From positions 1 through 53,324 of the forward strand of contig NZ_KE384043.1 in NCBI RefSeq assembly GCF_000423565.1: a DNA stretch of 53,324 bases, in the 5' to 3' direction. This DNA comes from Runella zeae DSM 19591. GTDB taxonomy: Bacteria > Bacteroidota > Bacteroidia > Cytophagales > Spirosomataceae. The position numbers and the translations under genes were made by a program. This document shows positions 35,564-44,448 of this stretch, piece after piece (the stretch's first letter is position 1; each line of letters opens with the position of its first letter). A model generated the notes under the pieces. It made no database searches. It was not told the DNA's origin and saw nothing but the letters and a program-made list of their open reading frames with translations.

Positions 35564-36250
35564 TTAGGCAGTTACGGCCAAAAGTTGCTCTAAGATAAAG
35601 CGCCCGTCGGCATTACCTAGAGCATCATCAGAAGCTCTTTCGGGGTGAGGCATCATTCCAAACACATTTTTACCAGCGTTAGAAACTCCTGCTATGTTTT
35701 CTAAGCTACCATTAGGATTGGCGGCTTCGGTGATAAGCCCATTTTCGTCACAATATCTAAACAACACTTGGTCGTTGTCATTAAGGCTTTTGAGGGTATC
35801 TTCATCGGCAAAATACCGTCCGTCTCCGTGTGCAATCGGAATTTTGTAAGCAGCGCGGTCGAGACCTGCCGTCAAAATCGTTGATTTACTTTGGGGATTT
35901 AGATACACATTGCGGCAAATGTAGCGTTGAGAGCTGTTGCGTAGCAATACCCCCGGTACAAGACCTGCTTCGGCCAAAATCTGAAATCCGTTACAAATTC
36001 CCATTACATATCCTCCCCGATTGGCGTGGGCGATTACTTCGTTCATAATGGGAGAAAAGCGGGCAATCGCCCCCGTACGTAAATAGTCACCGTACGAAAA
36101 ACCACCCGGCAAAATGATAAAATCGCAACCTTGGAGGTCGTGGTCTTTGTGCCAAAGTTTAACAACTTCTTGTTCTAAATTGACCCGTAAGGTATAGACG
36201 GTGTCATCGTCGCAATTGGAGCCTGGAAATACTACTACGCCGAATTTCAT
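35564..36250 (-). CDS. purQ: Phosphoribosylformylglycinamidine synthase subunit PurQ
   Basis: 228 residues, class I glutamine amidotransferase. The N-terminus MKFGVVVFPGSNCDDD, oxyanion strand LPGGFSYGDYLRTG, nucleophile Cys86 in VMGICNGFQ and the late FGMMPHPERA (His/Glu of the triad) are all present. It supplies ammonia to PurL in the fourth step of purine synthesis. Length is normal for the small-subunit form, so a separate purL and purS are expected elsewhere. The gene is monocistronic here. Confidence 0.96.
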   Translation of the reverse strand: MKFGVVVFPGSNCDDDTVYTLRVNLEQEVVKLWHKDHDLQGCDFIILPGGFSYGDYLRTGAIARFSPIMNEVIAHANRGGYVMGICNGFQILAEAGLVPGVLLRNSSQRYICRNVYLNPQSKSTILTAGLDRAAYKIPIAHGDGRYFADEDTLKSLNDNDQVLFRYCDENGLITEAANPNGSLENIAGVSNAGKNVFGMMPHPERASDDALGNADGRFILEQLLAVTA

Positions 36251-36595
36251 ATATAATATAAGATGGAGTAACTAAGCGGATGAATAAGTGACTTTTCGGC
36301 CACAAAGTTAAGATTTTCGTTGGGCTATTCGTAACAAAACTTCTTGTAACTTTGAATGTATTTGGAATTGAGTACGTTAGAAATAATAAAGCACAACTAA
36401 GCCATTTTGTTTTTGAACAATCAATTATGTGTTATATGATTGATATTCAGTTGTTTAGTTTGTTTTCTGAATAAATCCGTAAAAACACTCCCTCCCTTGT
36501 GATTGGGTGGGTTTTGTTTGAATTACGAACAACCAAGCACCGAAAAGCGTACCTAAAACTAACGCCTTTTCTTTTTTAGAATTAAATTGATTTCG
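36251..36595. promoter_or_regulatory. Divergent regulatory region of purQ and the DEAD-box helicase
   Basis: On the minus strand, TAACTTTG (36310-36303) preceded by TTTTG (36339-36335, 24-nt spacer) is a candidate purQ promoter. On the plus strand another TAACTTTG (36347-36354) with TTG at 36320 (24-nt spacer) faces the helicase gene. Both -7 boxes match TAnnTTTG exactly, though the spacers are slightly long. If the second is used, the helicase mRNA has a ~230-nt leader. No other feature was seen here. Confidence 0.4.
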
Positions 36596-37915
36596 ATGAC
36601 TTTTGAAGATTTTAACCTCAACCGACAGCTTCTCAATGCCATAGCAGAGGCAGGATACGAAACGCCATCCCCTATTCAAGAGCAGGCCATTCCGTTGGTA
36701 TTGCAGGGGCACGATGTATTGGGAATCGCCCAAACAGGCACTGGCAAAACCGCCGCCTATGTGTTGCCTTTGTTGATGCGTATCAAATACGCCCAAGGAC
36801 AAACTCCTCGAGCGCTCATTTTGGCACCCACGCGTGAATTGGTGATGCAAATCCACGAAGCAATTGGCGTATTAGGCAAATTTACGGATTTGAGGTATGT
36901 CGCATTGTATGGCGGTTTAGGTCCCAAAACGCAAATCGAAAATATCCAAAAAGGAGTAGATATTATTGTGGCTACCCCAGGGCGTTTTATGGATTTGTAC
37001 TTGAGAGGGGAGATTGGAGTCAAGCAGCTTACGACTTTGATTCTTGATGAAGCCGACAAGATGATGGACATGGGTTTTATGCCCCAAATCAATCGGATTT
37101 TGGAGGTAATTCCCCGCAAAAGACAAAATTTGCTTTTCTCGGCTACTTTCCCCCCTAAAGTTGAGCGCCTGTCTGAAAATTTTTTAGAAGCACCCGTTCG
37201 CGTAGAAGTAACCCCCCAAGCCACCACCGCCGAACGCGTAGCGCAGGTGATTTTTGAAGTACCCAATTTTAGAGCCAAAATCAATTTGTTGGAGTATCTT
37301 GTTCAGGATGCAGCGGTTTTTCAGCGGGGAATGGTCTTTGTACGTTCAAAAGAAGCAGCGGAGAATATTTACAAATTTTTGAAACGCAAGGTAGTTTCGG
37401 AAGACGAAGTGAGGGTAATTCATGCCAATAAGGGCCAAAATACCCGCATCAATGCCATGGAAGCTTTTAAAGAAGGCAATGTTCGTATCTTAATCGCTAC
37501 AGATGTAGCCGCCCGAGGAATAGATGTGACGATGGTAAGTCATGTCGTTAATTTTGATGTACCTCTTATCTACGAAGACTATGTACACCGTATTGGGCGT
37601 ACGGGACGTGCCAACCAAGAAGGAAAGGCCATTACGTTTGTAACCATGTCGGATGAATATCATATTGCCAAAATTGAGAAAATCATTCGGATGACGATTC
37701 CGCGGACTCCTATGCCCCCAAACGTAGATGTGCCCGAAACCCCCTTTGAAGAAAAACAGGAAATGCTTCGTGAACTCGACAATCAGCGTCGAAAAGAAGA
37801 CCCAAATTTTAAAGGGGCATTTCATGAAAAGAAACATAAAAAATTTGTAGATTCGAAGCCTAAAAAAAAGCAAACCATATCGCCAAGAAAAAACGGTAAC
37901 AAACGAAAAAAGTGA
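36596..37915 (+). CDS. DEAD-box RNA helicase (RhlE-like)
   Basis: 439 residues from ATG 36596 (an upstream TTG adds only three residues). Q-motif around Gln28 (TPSPIQEQAIP), motif I AQTGTGKT (45-52), PTRELVMQ, TPGR, motif II DEAD (151-154), motif III SAT (182-184), and motif VI HRIGRTGR in domain 2. A basic C-terminal tail rich in Lys (KKHKKFVDSKPKKKQ) probably gives unspecific RNA binding, as in RhlE/CshA-type helicases. It unwinds short RNA duplexes in ribosome assembly or RNA decay. The long upstream leader would fit cold-inducible control, but that is inference. Confidence 0.93.
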   Translation: MTFEDFNLNRQLLNAIAEAGYETPSPIQEQAIPLVLQGHDVLGIAQTGTGKTAAYVLPLLMRIKYAQGQTPRALILAPTRELVMQIHEAIGVLGKFTDLRYVALYGGLGPKTQIENIQKGVDIIVATPGRFMDLYLRGEIGVKQLTTLILDEADKMMDMGFMPQINRILEVIPRKRQNLLFSATFPPKVERLSENFLEAPVRVEVTPQATTAERVAQVIFEVPNFRAKINLLEYLVQDAAVFQRGMVFVRSKEAAENIYKFLKRKVVSEDEVRVIHANKGQNTRINAMEAFKEGNVRILIATDVAARGIDVTMVSHVVNFDVPLIYEDYVHRIGRTGRANQEGKAITFVTMSDEYHIAKIEKIIRMTIPRTPMPPNVDVPETPFEEKQEMLRELDNQRRKEDPNFKGAFHEKKHKKFVDSKPKKKQTISPRKNGNKRKK

Positions 37916-37978
37916 AGATTGAGATAATAATGTGAAGAATGAAACGTTTTTTATGACGTTCTGATGAGTTGGTAGCGT

Positions 37979-38755
37979 ATGAAAGAGATATTGTCACTTA
38001 GTCATTTTGTATTGGGGTCTTTTTGGGCAATCTTAGCCCCTGTGGTAGCATCGGCTCAGGCCATGCAGTTTGTGAGTAGTAGTCGCCCTGCCGATACTAG
38101 TACACAAGTTGCTAACGAATCCGCTCCTGCTGTCAAAAACCCTCATCTGCTTCCTCTTTTTGGAGAAACGAGTAAGAGTGTAGAACAAATAGAGTTTGAA
38201 ATACACTTCTTAAATGAGTGTGATCAAAACTTTGCAAGTCGTAGCGAGGCAAGTCAGTTTTTTTCGGCTCGTGGTTGGGATTATCTGCAAGAAGGAGAGC
38301 TAGATACGGCCTGCTATCGTTTCAATTTGGCCTATCTCCTCGACAATAAAAACAGTGATTGTTTGTGGGGATTGGGTGTGATGTGCTATCATCAAGGCCA
38401 CCTTACCGATGCCGAAAGAATGCTCCGAAAAGGCGCTGATATCGACTCCATGAATGTGGGGCTTTTGGTAGATTTGGCTACGGTAGATTTGATTCATTTC
38501 AAAGAAAGCAAAGACAATTGGGAGTTGATAGAGGCCGACCAAATCTTGACTAGGGTGCTCCGAATCGATAGTACCAACGCCAATGCCTACCTCAAAAAAT
38601 CGGTTCTTGAATACCACAAAGAAAACTATGACGCTGCGTGGGCTAATCTTCATAAAACTAGGCTCTTAGATGCGGAGCTTCTAGATTATGAATTTATGAA
38701 AGAACTGCTCTCCAAAAAATGCGACCCCGAGGGGATTTTTAGTACACAAAATTAA
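37979..38755 (+). CDS. Exported TPR-repeat protein
   Basis: 258 residues with a signal peptide ending VVASAQA (about 27 residues). From residue ~95, TPR-like helices appear: ARGWDYLQEGELDTACYRFN, CLWGLGVMCYHQGHLTDAER and YLKKSVLEYHKENYDAAWAN. TPR domains mediate protein-protein contacts; no catalytic domain is present. Similar small periplasmic TPR proteins are frequent in Bacteroidota without known function. A terminator hairpin follows immediately. Confidence 0.8.
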   Translation: MKEILSLSHFVLGSFWAILAPVVASAQAMQFVSSSRPADTSTQVANESAPAVKNPHLLPLFGETSKSVEQIEFEIHFLNECDQNFASRSEASQFFSARGWDYLQEGELDTACYRFNLAYLLDNKNSDCLWGLGVMCYHQGHLTDAERMLRKGADIDSMNVGLLVDLATVDLIHFKESKDNWELIEADQILTRVLRIDSTNANAYLKKSVLEYHKENYDAAWANLHKTRLLDAELLDYEFMKELLSKKCDPEGIFSTQN

Positions 38756-38756
38756 A

Positions 38757-38798
38757 GTTGCGGCACTGTCACCAAAGGCAGTGCCGCAATTGTTTTTG
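38757..38798 (+). terminator. Rho-independent terminator after the TPR gene
   Basis: Stem TTGCGGCACTG/CAGTGCCGCAA (11 bp perfect) with a 10-nt loop, followed by TTGTTTTT. It overlaps an in-frame GTG upstream of the next gene, which argues against that GTG being a start. Confidence 0.85.
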
Positions 38799-38801
38799 GT
38801 C

Positions 38802-39206
38802 ATGATTCGTACAATAACCGCTGCTGATACCTACCCACTTCGTCACCAGGTTTTGTGGCCTGAGCAGCCACTTGATTTTGTAAAAGTGCCCGAAGATGAG
38901 GCGGGCTATCATTATGGGTATTTTATAGAAAATGAGCTCGTATCAGTGATTTCTCTTTTTATAGATACCAAGCACCACGCCCGCTTTCGCAAGTTTGCTA
39001 CGCATCCCAATTATCAAAAAAAAGGCATCGGCACGGCTTTGTTACAAGCGGTATTTGAGGAGGCTGTTTTACAAAAAGCTACTCAAATTTGGTGTGATGC
39101 GCGTCTAGAGGCCGCTCCTTTTTACCAACGTTTTGGGATGTACCAAGAAGGAGTAATTTTCTACAAAGGTCCTATTCCTTATGTCAAAATGCTAAAAATG
39201 TTGTAG
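38802..39206 (+). CDS. GNAT family N-acetyltransferase
   Basis: 134 residues from ATG 38802. An in-frame GTG at 38781 lies inside the preceding terminator stem and would add seven residues, so the ATG is preferred. The acetyl-CoA loop is YQKKGIGTALL (71-81), followed by the helix QAVFEEAVLQ and the terminal strand pattern IWCDARLEAAPFYQRFGMY. It acetylates an unidentified amine. The single-domain length is at the short end for GNATs. Confidence 0.88.
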   Translation: MIRTITAADTYPLRHQVLWPEQPLDFVKVPEDEAGYHYGYFIENELVSVISLFIDTKHHARFRKFATHPNYQKKGIGTALLQAVFEEAVLQKATQIWCDARLEAAPFYQRFGMYQEGVIFYKGPIPYVKMLKML

Positions 39207-39290
39207 TGGGCGAAGAAGGGAAATTTTTTACCCAAAATTCTACGTTTTTTTGCACAATCAACGTTTTAGAAATGTATTTGCTTTGTACAA

Positions 39291-39298
39291 TACTTTTG
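39291..39298 (+). promoter_or_regulatory. Candidate -7 box of the Mla operon
   Basis: TACTTTTG matches TAnnTTTG exactly and lies 103 bases upstream of the mlaE-type ATG. No clear -33 TTG was found at the usual distance, so support is limited. Confidence 0.3.
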
Positions 39299-39401
39299 GG
39301 GAAATTATTCTACAGTGTCTTGTGGAATAATTTTTTAAGGTTACTTCTTTAAAATTTTGAGTAAAATCTACGTCACAAAATCGAAACACTAGTACCAACA
39401 T

Positions 39402-40187
39402 ATGAGCAGGGAAGCAACAAAGCCAGTTTTTTCTGAAAAAATAGATGATTGGTTATTAGGTTTTTACAATGCCTTCGAATTTGTAAAATTGGTTTTCAAG
39501 GAAGCCTTTTCGGGCGATTTTGAATTCAATGAATTTGTACGTCAATGCTATCACATTGGGCTGCGTTCGCTGCCGTTGATTTCGTTGACGGGTTTTGTAA
39601 CAGGTTTCGTTTTTACCAAACAGTCTCGGCCTTCGCTCATGGAATTTGGGGCTACTTCATGGTTGCCTTCTCTGGTCACTATTGCTATCGTGAGGGCGTT
39701 GGCACCTTTGGTGACTTCTCTGATTTGTTCTGGTAAAATTGGGTCGGGCATTGGCGCCGAATTAGGTTCTATGAAAGTGACCGAGCAAATCGATGCCATG
39801 GAAGTATCGGCCGTAAATCCTATCCGATACTTAGTGGTTACGCGGGTGTTGGCTTCTACGATTACGATTCCTATTTTGTCTTTTTATTGTGCGTTGGTGG
39901 CTTTGGCAGGGTGTTTTTTAAATGTTGCGGTCAACGAAGGCACCAATCTCTTCGCGTTTTTTGAAAAAGGGTTTGATAGTATCATATTCTTGGATGTGAT
40001 TACGGCCGTCATCAAAGCCGTCAGTTTTGGCTTTACCATCGGGATGATTGGATGCTACAAAGGCTTCAACGCCAGCAATGGTACCCAAGGTGTAGGAAAA
40101 GCGGCCAACTCTTCGGTAGTACTTTCCATGTTTTTGATATTTATTGAAGAGATTTTTATTGTACAAGTCACCAATTGGTTTCGTTAA
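39402..40187 (+). CDS. mlaE: MlaE-family ABC lipid transporter permease
   Basis: 261 residues. Multiple hydrophobic helices and the DUF140/MlaE core, including GFVTGFVFTKQSRPSLMEFG and LICSGKIGSGIGAELGSMKV followed by TEQIDAMEVSAVNP, which holds the EQIDA signature. With the next two genes it makes an MCE-type transporter that moves phospholipids between the inner and outer membranes. The spacing of 15 bp to the ATPase gene shows an operon. First gene of the unit; preceded by a 195-bp gap containing a TACTTTTG box. Confidence 0.93.
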   Translation: MSREATKPVFSEKIDDWLLGFYNAFEFVKLVFKEAFSGDFEFNEFVRQCYHIGLRSLPLISLTGFVTGFVFTKQSRPSLMEFGATSWLPSLVTIAIVRALAPLVTSLICSGKIGSGIGAELGSMKVTEQIDAMEVSAVNPIRYLVVTRVLASTITIPILSFYCALVALAGCFLNVAVNEGTNLFAFFEKGFDSIIFLDVITAVIKAVSFGFTIGMIGCYKGFNASNGTQGVGKAANSSVVLSMFLIFIEEIFIVQVTNWFR

Positions 40188-40202
40188 AAATAGACCCCAA
40201 TC

Positions 40203-40961
40203 ATGGAGAAAACCATTGAAATAAAAGACCTATATAAATCATTTGGAAGCCTTGATGTATTGCTTGGTGTCAATCTGGACGTGTACGAAAATGAGAATGT
40301 GGTAGTATTGGGGCGCTCGGGAACGGGAAAGTCGGTATTGATTAAAATCATTGCGGGATTGCTCTCGCCTGACCTAGGACAAGTGAAAGTTTTTGGGCAG
40401 TCGGTACCTGATTTAGATAAAAAAGAACTCAACGCCTTGCGTTTGAAAATAGGTTTTTCGTTCCAAAATAGTGCTTTGTACGATAGTATGACCGTGCGCG
40501 AAAACCTGGAGTTTCCGCTCGTCAGAAACATTAAAAATATGACACGTGCCGAGATCGATAAGGCCGTAGAAGAGGTAATAGATGGAGTAGGGCTCAAAAA
40601 AACACTCGACCAAATGCCTTCAGAATTGTCGGGAGGGCAACGCAAAAGGATTGGGATTGCTCGTACGCTCATTATGAATCCCAAAATCATGCTTTATGAT
40701 GAACCTACGGCCGGTTTGGATCCTATTACGTGCCAAGAAATCAATGAGTTGATGAACGAGGTGAAAGAAAGATACCGAACAAGTTCTATCATTATTACCC
40801 ACGATTTGACTTGTGCCAAAGAAACGGGCGACCGAGTAGCCGTGCTTTTTGACGGAAAATTTAAGTATCAAGGTACGTTTGAGGAGGTGTTTTCTAATGC
40901 CGATCCTCGTATTCGTAGCTTTTATGATTATAATTTTATTGAATCCAAACTTCAAGACTAA
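40203..40961 (+). CDS. mlaF: MlaF-family ABC transporter ATPase
   Basis: 252 residues. Walker A GRSGTGKS (37-44), Q-loop FSFQNSALYDSMTV, ABC signature LSGGQRKRIGIA (142-153), and Walker B plus D-loop MLYDEPTAGLDP. The switch His follows in IIITHDLTC. Length and the SALYDSMTV segment fit the MlaF group. It powers lipid movement through the MlaE permease encoded just upstream. 14 bp separate it from the MCE-protein gene. Confidence 0.95.
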   Translation: MEKTIEIKDLYKSFGSLDVLLGVNLDVYENENVVVLGRSGTGKSVLIKIIAGLLSPDLGQVKVFGQSVPDLDKKELNALRLKIGFSFQNSALYDSMTVRENLEFPLVRNIKNMTRAEIDKAVEEVIDGVGLKKTLDQMPSELSGGQRKRIGIARTLIMNPKIMLYDEPTAGLDPITCQEINELMNEVKERYRTSSIIITHDLTCAKETGDRVAVLFDGKFKYQGTFEEVFSNADPRIRSFYDYNFIESKLQD

Positions 40962-40975
40962 AACATATATACAGC

Positions 40976-42019
40976 ATGAAATCTGCGCCGAAGTCTAACA
41001 ACTATAAAGTAAAAGTAGGTCTATTTGTAGTCTTGGGTATCCTTATTTTAGTGTCAGGGATATTGATGATTGGCACTATGCGCAAGACGTTTGTCAATAA
41101 AATAGATGCTTATGCTATCTTAGACGATGTCAATGGTCTAACTCGGGGAAGCAATGTATGGTTTTCGGGAGTAAAAGTAGGGACCGTTAAACATATTGAT
41201 TTTGTAGAAAACTCAAAAGTGAAAGTGACTTTTGGGATTGAAGAAGCTTCCCAAAAGTTCATCAAAAAAGATGCGACCGTCAAAGTAAGTTCTGACGGGC
41301 TCATTGGAAATACTATCATCGTGGTATCGGGGGGCTCCGCTGCTGCCGATATGGTAGAAGATGGCTACCAATTTCACGTATCTAAAGAAGAATCGCAGCA
41401 AGAAATGATAAAAACCTTACAAGAAAACAATAAAAATTTGCTGGCGATTACGACCGATTTCAAAGAACTGATTCATAGTATTAAAGGTGGTCAAGGGTCA
41501 GTGGGTAAGCTTTTGACTCAAGATGATTTATATACCAAATTAAACACTACTTTGAGTGGGTTGGAAGCCGCTACCGTCAATGCTAAAGCCACTACGGCTT
41601 CTTTGGCTCAATTTTCCAAGAACCTCAATACGGAAGGCAATTTTGTCAACGATTTGATGACAGATAAGCAGATGTATGGTGATTTGAAGCAAACGGTCAA
41701 TACTTTAGGTGAAACCTCTCGTATGCTTCGCGAAACTTCAACCTCGGCCAAAGTCATGATGGCCAATCTACAAGAGACTAGTGAAAAACTTGCCAATGAC
41801 AGAAATAGTACGGTGGGTGTATTGCTTCATGATGCCAAAACCGCCCAAAATGTAAAAGGAATCCTTCAAAATCTTGAGAGTGGCTCGGCCAAACTGGACG
41901 AAAACCTAGAAGCATTACAACACAACTTTTTGTTTAGAAGATATTTCAGAAAGAAAAAACAAAACGACGAAAAAGAAAAAGCAGATACCCTCAGTCAAGT
42001 CACGGTGATTCCGAAGTAG
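40976..42019 (+). CDS. mlaD: MlaD-family MCE-domain protein
   Basis: 347 residues. One N-terminal membrane anchor (KVGLFVVLGILILVSGILMI) is followed by an MCE domain at about 38-120 (YAILDDVNGLTRGSNVWFSG, VTFGIEEASQKFIKKDATV, VSSDGLIGNTIIVVSGG). A long helical region then reaches residue ~310, as in needle-type MCE proteins, and a Lys-rich end. It forms the periplasmic lipid tunnel of the Mla transporter. There is no mlaB or mlaC gene nearby, which is normal in Bacteroidota. Confidence 0.92.
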   Translation: MKSAPKSNNYKVKVGLFVVLGILILVSGILMIGTMRKTFVNKIDAYAILDDVNGLTRGSNVWFSGVKVGTVKHIDFVENSKVKVTFGIEEASQKFIKKDATVKVSSDGLIGNTIIVVSGGSAAADMVEDGYQFHVSKEESQQEMIKTLQENNKNLLAITTDFKELIHSIKGGQGSVGKLLTQDDLYTKLNTTLSGLEAATVNAKATTASLAQFSKNLNTEGNFVNDLMTDKQMYGDLKQTVNTLGETSRMLRETSTSAKVMMANLQETSEKLANDRNSTVGVLLHDAKTAQNVKGILQNLESGSAKLDENLEALQHNFLFRRYFRKKKQNDEKEKADTLSQVTVIPK

Positions 42020-42156
42020 TGCTAGGTGTGGTTGTGAAAAGTAGGCTTATTTGTAAGACTTGGAACAATGAGACCATAATAGCCTTAATGATATCATAAT
42101 GTTAGAAATGGAAGATAAGCGCCTTATGTGAGCATCAATCAATATTCTTCTCTGAG

Positions 42157-44085
42157 ATGCGCTTATTATTCTTCCTTTTTTTGTTTGTTGGGCTATCGGT
42201 TGCTCAGGCTCAAAACTGGTACAAAGGCAATTTACATACGCATTCGTTATGGAGCGACGGCGACGATTATCCCGAAATGATTATGGAGTGGTACAAAGCC
42301 AACGGTTATCATTTTGTGGGATTATCAGATCATAATACCTTTCAAGAAGGCGAAAAGTGGGTAAATGTACCACGTGTACCAGAGCGTCGCCGTACGTTTG
42401 AGCGCTATCTACGCACTTTTGGCCCCGATTGGGTCACTTACAAAAAAGGCCCCAACGACTCCCTCAAGGTTCGCCTCAAAAACCTCCAAGAATACCGCAG
42501 CTATTTTGACGAAGTGGGTAAGTTTTTGATTATCAAAAGCGAGGAGGTTTCTACGGGTTATGATAGCAAGCCTATCCATATCAATATGACCAATCTACAA
42601 AACCTCATTAGGCCACAAAGGGGAAACAGCGTAGCAGAGGTGATGCAAAACAATATTGATTTGGTAGTGGCGCAGCGCCGTCAGACAGGGCAGCCGATGT
42701 TTCCTCATATCAATCACCCCAATTTTTATTATGCCATTACGGCGCAAGATTTGATGCAATTGCGCTACGAACGCTTTTTTGAGGTGTTTAATGGGCATCC
42801 TTTGGTCAACAATTATGGCGATGATAAGCGCGACGGCACCGAAACCATGTGGGATAAAATCAATGTACATTTCCTAAAACAAGGGCGTCCGCTAATGTAT
42901 GGACTTGCTACCGACGATAGCCATAATTACCAGTTTTTTGGCTTAGAATTTAGCAATACCGGCCGTGGTTGGGTAATGGTCAACGCGGTTGACTTATCAC
43001 CTCGCTCTCTCATAGAAGCGATGGAAGCAGGGCGGTTTTATGCCACTTCCGGCGTAGAGCTTGAAAAATGTGTCCAAACACCCGAGTCTATTTCTTTTAA
43101 AATCAAGGCAGAACCTAAGACTGAATATACCATTCAGTGGATTGGTCTCAAAAAAGGAAAAGATAAAACAGAAATTTTTAAGGAAATCAAGGGCACAGAA
43201 TCAAGTTATACATTGGGCGAAGATGATTTGATGGTACGGGCTAAAATTATTTCCAACAAACCTAAATACAATCCTTTTGCGGCGGGAGATGTCGAAACGG
43301 CTTGGCTTCAACCCATAGCAAAACTGCAAGCTCCTCCTGTCAGGGCGAATGTCGTGCCCCTGCCCAATGCACATGCCCACAATGATTATGAACAATCGCG
43401 TCCTTTGTGGGATGCGCTCGACCAAGGATTTACGAGTGTAGAAGCAGATGTATATCTTATCAATGATACGCTTTTTGTGGCGCATGAGCGCCCTACTTTC
43501 AACAACGCAGCAAATACGCTCGAAAATTTGTATTTCAAACCACTTCAAGAACGTATCTCACAAAACAATGGACAAGTGTATGCGGACTATAAAGGGCCGT
43601 TTTATTTGATGATTGATTTCAAAACCGAGGCTGAAAGTACGTATCTTGCTTTAGAAAAATTGTTACAAAAGTACCGACCTTTGTTTACTTCTTATAAAGG
43701 TAATACCCCTAAGATAAATGCAGTGACGGTATTTATTTCGGGTAATCGGCCTATCGAAACCTTAAAAAAAGCCAAAGAAAGATTAGCATCTTTGGACGGA
43801 CGTCCGGGGGATTTGGGCAAGAAAATGAGTGCCAATTTAATGCCTGTCGTAAGCGACAATTACGCCAATCACCTGACATGGCGAGGAAAAGGGGAGATGC
43901 CAGAAGCCGAATTTCAGAAATTGAAGACGTTGGTACAAAAAGTACACAGCGAAGGTAAAAAGCTACGTTTGTGGGCTTGTCCCGAAGACCCTGTAGTTTG
44001 GAAAAAGTTACGGCAGGCGGGTGCAGATTTCCTAAGTACCGACCAACTAGAATTGGTAAAGGAGTTTTTGTTGGCAAAACCGTAG
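42157..44085 (+). CDS. Exported PHP-domain phosphoesterase fused to a GDPD/PI-PLC-like domain
   Basis: 642 residues with a signal peptide ending VAQAQ. The PHP domain is at about 20-380: NLHTHSLWSDGD (His27, His29, Asp34), GLSDHN (Asp58, His59), PHINHPNF and ATDDSH provide the metal ligands. A second domain at about 400-642 opens NAHAHNDYEQ (His406, His408) with SVEADV (Glu429, Asp431) and VAHER (His443). This is the pattern of glycerophosphodiesterase/PI-PLC-like (AIM6-type) enzymes. Both halves are phosphoester hydrolases, acting in the periplasm or outside the cell. The fusion suggests sequential phosphate release from one substrate. Which substrate is unknown. Confidence 0.88.
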   Translation: MRLLFFLFLFVGLSVAQAQNWYKGNLHTHSLWSDGDDYPEMIMEWYKANGYHFVGLSDHNTFQEGEKWVNVPRVPERRRTFERYLRTFGPDWVTYKKGPNDSLKVRLKNLQEYRSYFDEVGKFLIIKSEEVSTGYDSKPIHINMTNLQNLIRPQRGNSVAEVMQNNIDLVVAQRRQTGQPMFPHINHPNFYYAITAQDLMQLRYERFFEVFNGHPLVNNYGDDKRDGTETMWDKINVHFLKQGRPLMYGLATDDSHNYQFFGLEFSNTGRGWVMVNAVDLSPRSLIEAMEAGRFYATSGVELEKCVQTPESISFKIKAEPKTEYTIQWIGLKKGKDKTEIFKEIKGTESSYTLGEDDLMVRAKIISNKPKYNPFAAGDVETAWLQPIAKLQAPPVRANVVPLPNAHAHNDYEQSRPLWDALDQGFTSVEADVYLINDTLFVAHERPTFNNAANTLENLYFKPLQERISQNNGQVYADYKGPFYLMIDFKTEAESTYLALEKLLQKYRPLFTSYKGNTPKINAVTVFISGNRPIETLKKAKERLASLDGRPGDLGKKMSANLMPVVSDNYANHLTWRGKGEMPEAEFQKLKTLVQKVHSEGKKLRLWACPEDPVVWKKLRQAGADFLSTDQLELVKEFLLAKP

Positions 44086-44147
44086 TTCAGAATTTCTAAA
44101 TAATACTTTTAAGGGCTAAAACAAAACGCATCTGCCTCTTTTTTGAG

Positions 44148-44194
44148 TAATCAGAGTCCTTCCAAGTTTTCAAAACTTGGAAGGACTCTGATTA
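44148..44194. repeat. 47-nt perfect palindrome, AAGTTTTCAAAACTT family
   Basis: 23-nt arms starting TAATCAGAGTCC pair perfectly around a central C. The inner 23 nt (TTCCAAGTTTT C AAAACTTGGAA) are identical to the core of 14198-14228. There is no T-run. Confidence 0.8.
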
Positions 44195-44236
44195 ACATGG
44201 AAACAAACTAAAAAAGGGGTAGGCGCGAAAGTTTAG

Positions 44237-44265
44237 CTTTGATAAGGTTTCAAACCTTATCAAAG
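44237..44265. repeat. 29-nt perfect palindrome (AAGGTTTCAAACCTT)
   Basis: Arms CTTTGATAAGGTTT and AAACCTTATCAAAG pair perfectly around a central C. It shares with the neighbouring palindrome only the GTTT-C-AAAC centre, with different outer arms. Confidence 0.75.
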
Positions 44266-44393
44266 TTTTTCGAATTCCTAAAAAGGTAATTTCTACCTTT
44301 ATTTTCGACCTGTTTAATTGTAAATTAATTGGGCAAACTATTTCAGGACAAGGCTCAAATACGGGAAAAATTTTGCGCTATTGCTTAAAACAC

Positions 44394-44431
44394 AAAATCC
44401 CTTGGTTTTTCACTGAAAACCAAGGGATTTT
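44394..44431. terminator. Bidirectional terminator after the DUF2911 gene
   Basis: AAAATCCCTTGGTTTT and AAAACCAAGGGATTTT pair over 16 bp around a CACTG loop. It lies 18 bp after the DUF2911 stop and faces the preceding convergent gene as well. Confidence 0.85.
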
Positions 44432-44448
44432 ACGTTGAGCTAAGAATC

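Larger units (their letters stand above)
44086..44448. other. Non-coding stretch with three palindromes
   Basis: 363 bp between convergent genes without an open frame of interest. It contains a 47-nt palindrome (44148-44194), a 29-nt palindrome (44237-44265) and the terminator at 44394-44431, each listed separately. Confidence 0.6.

Noticed and set aside
38781-38801. GTG start for the second GNAT gene
   Set aside because: The GTG lies within the stem of the preceding terminator; ATG 38802 gives the normal GNAT N-terminus.
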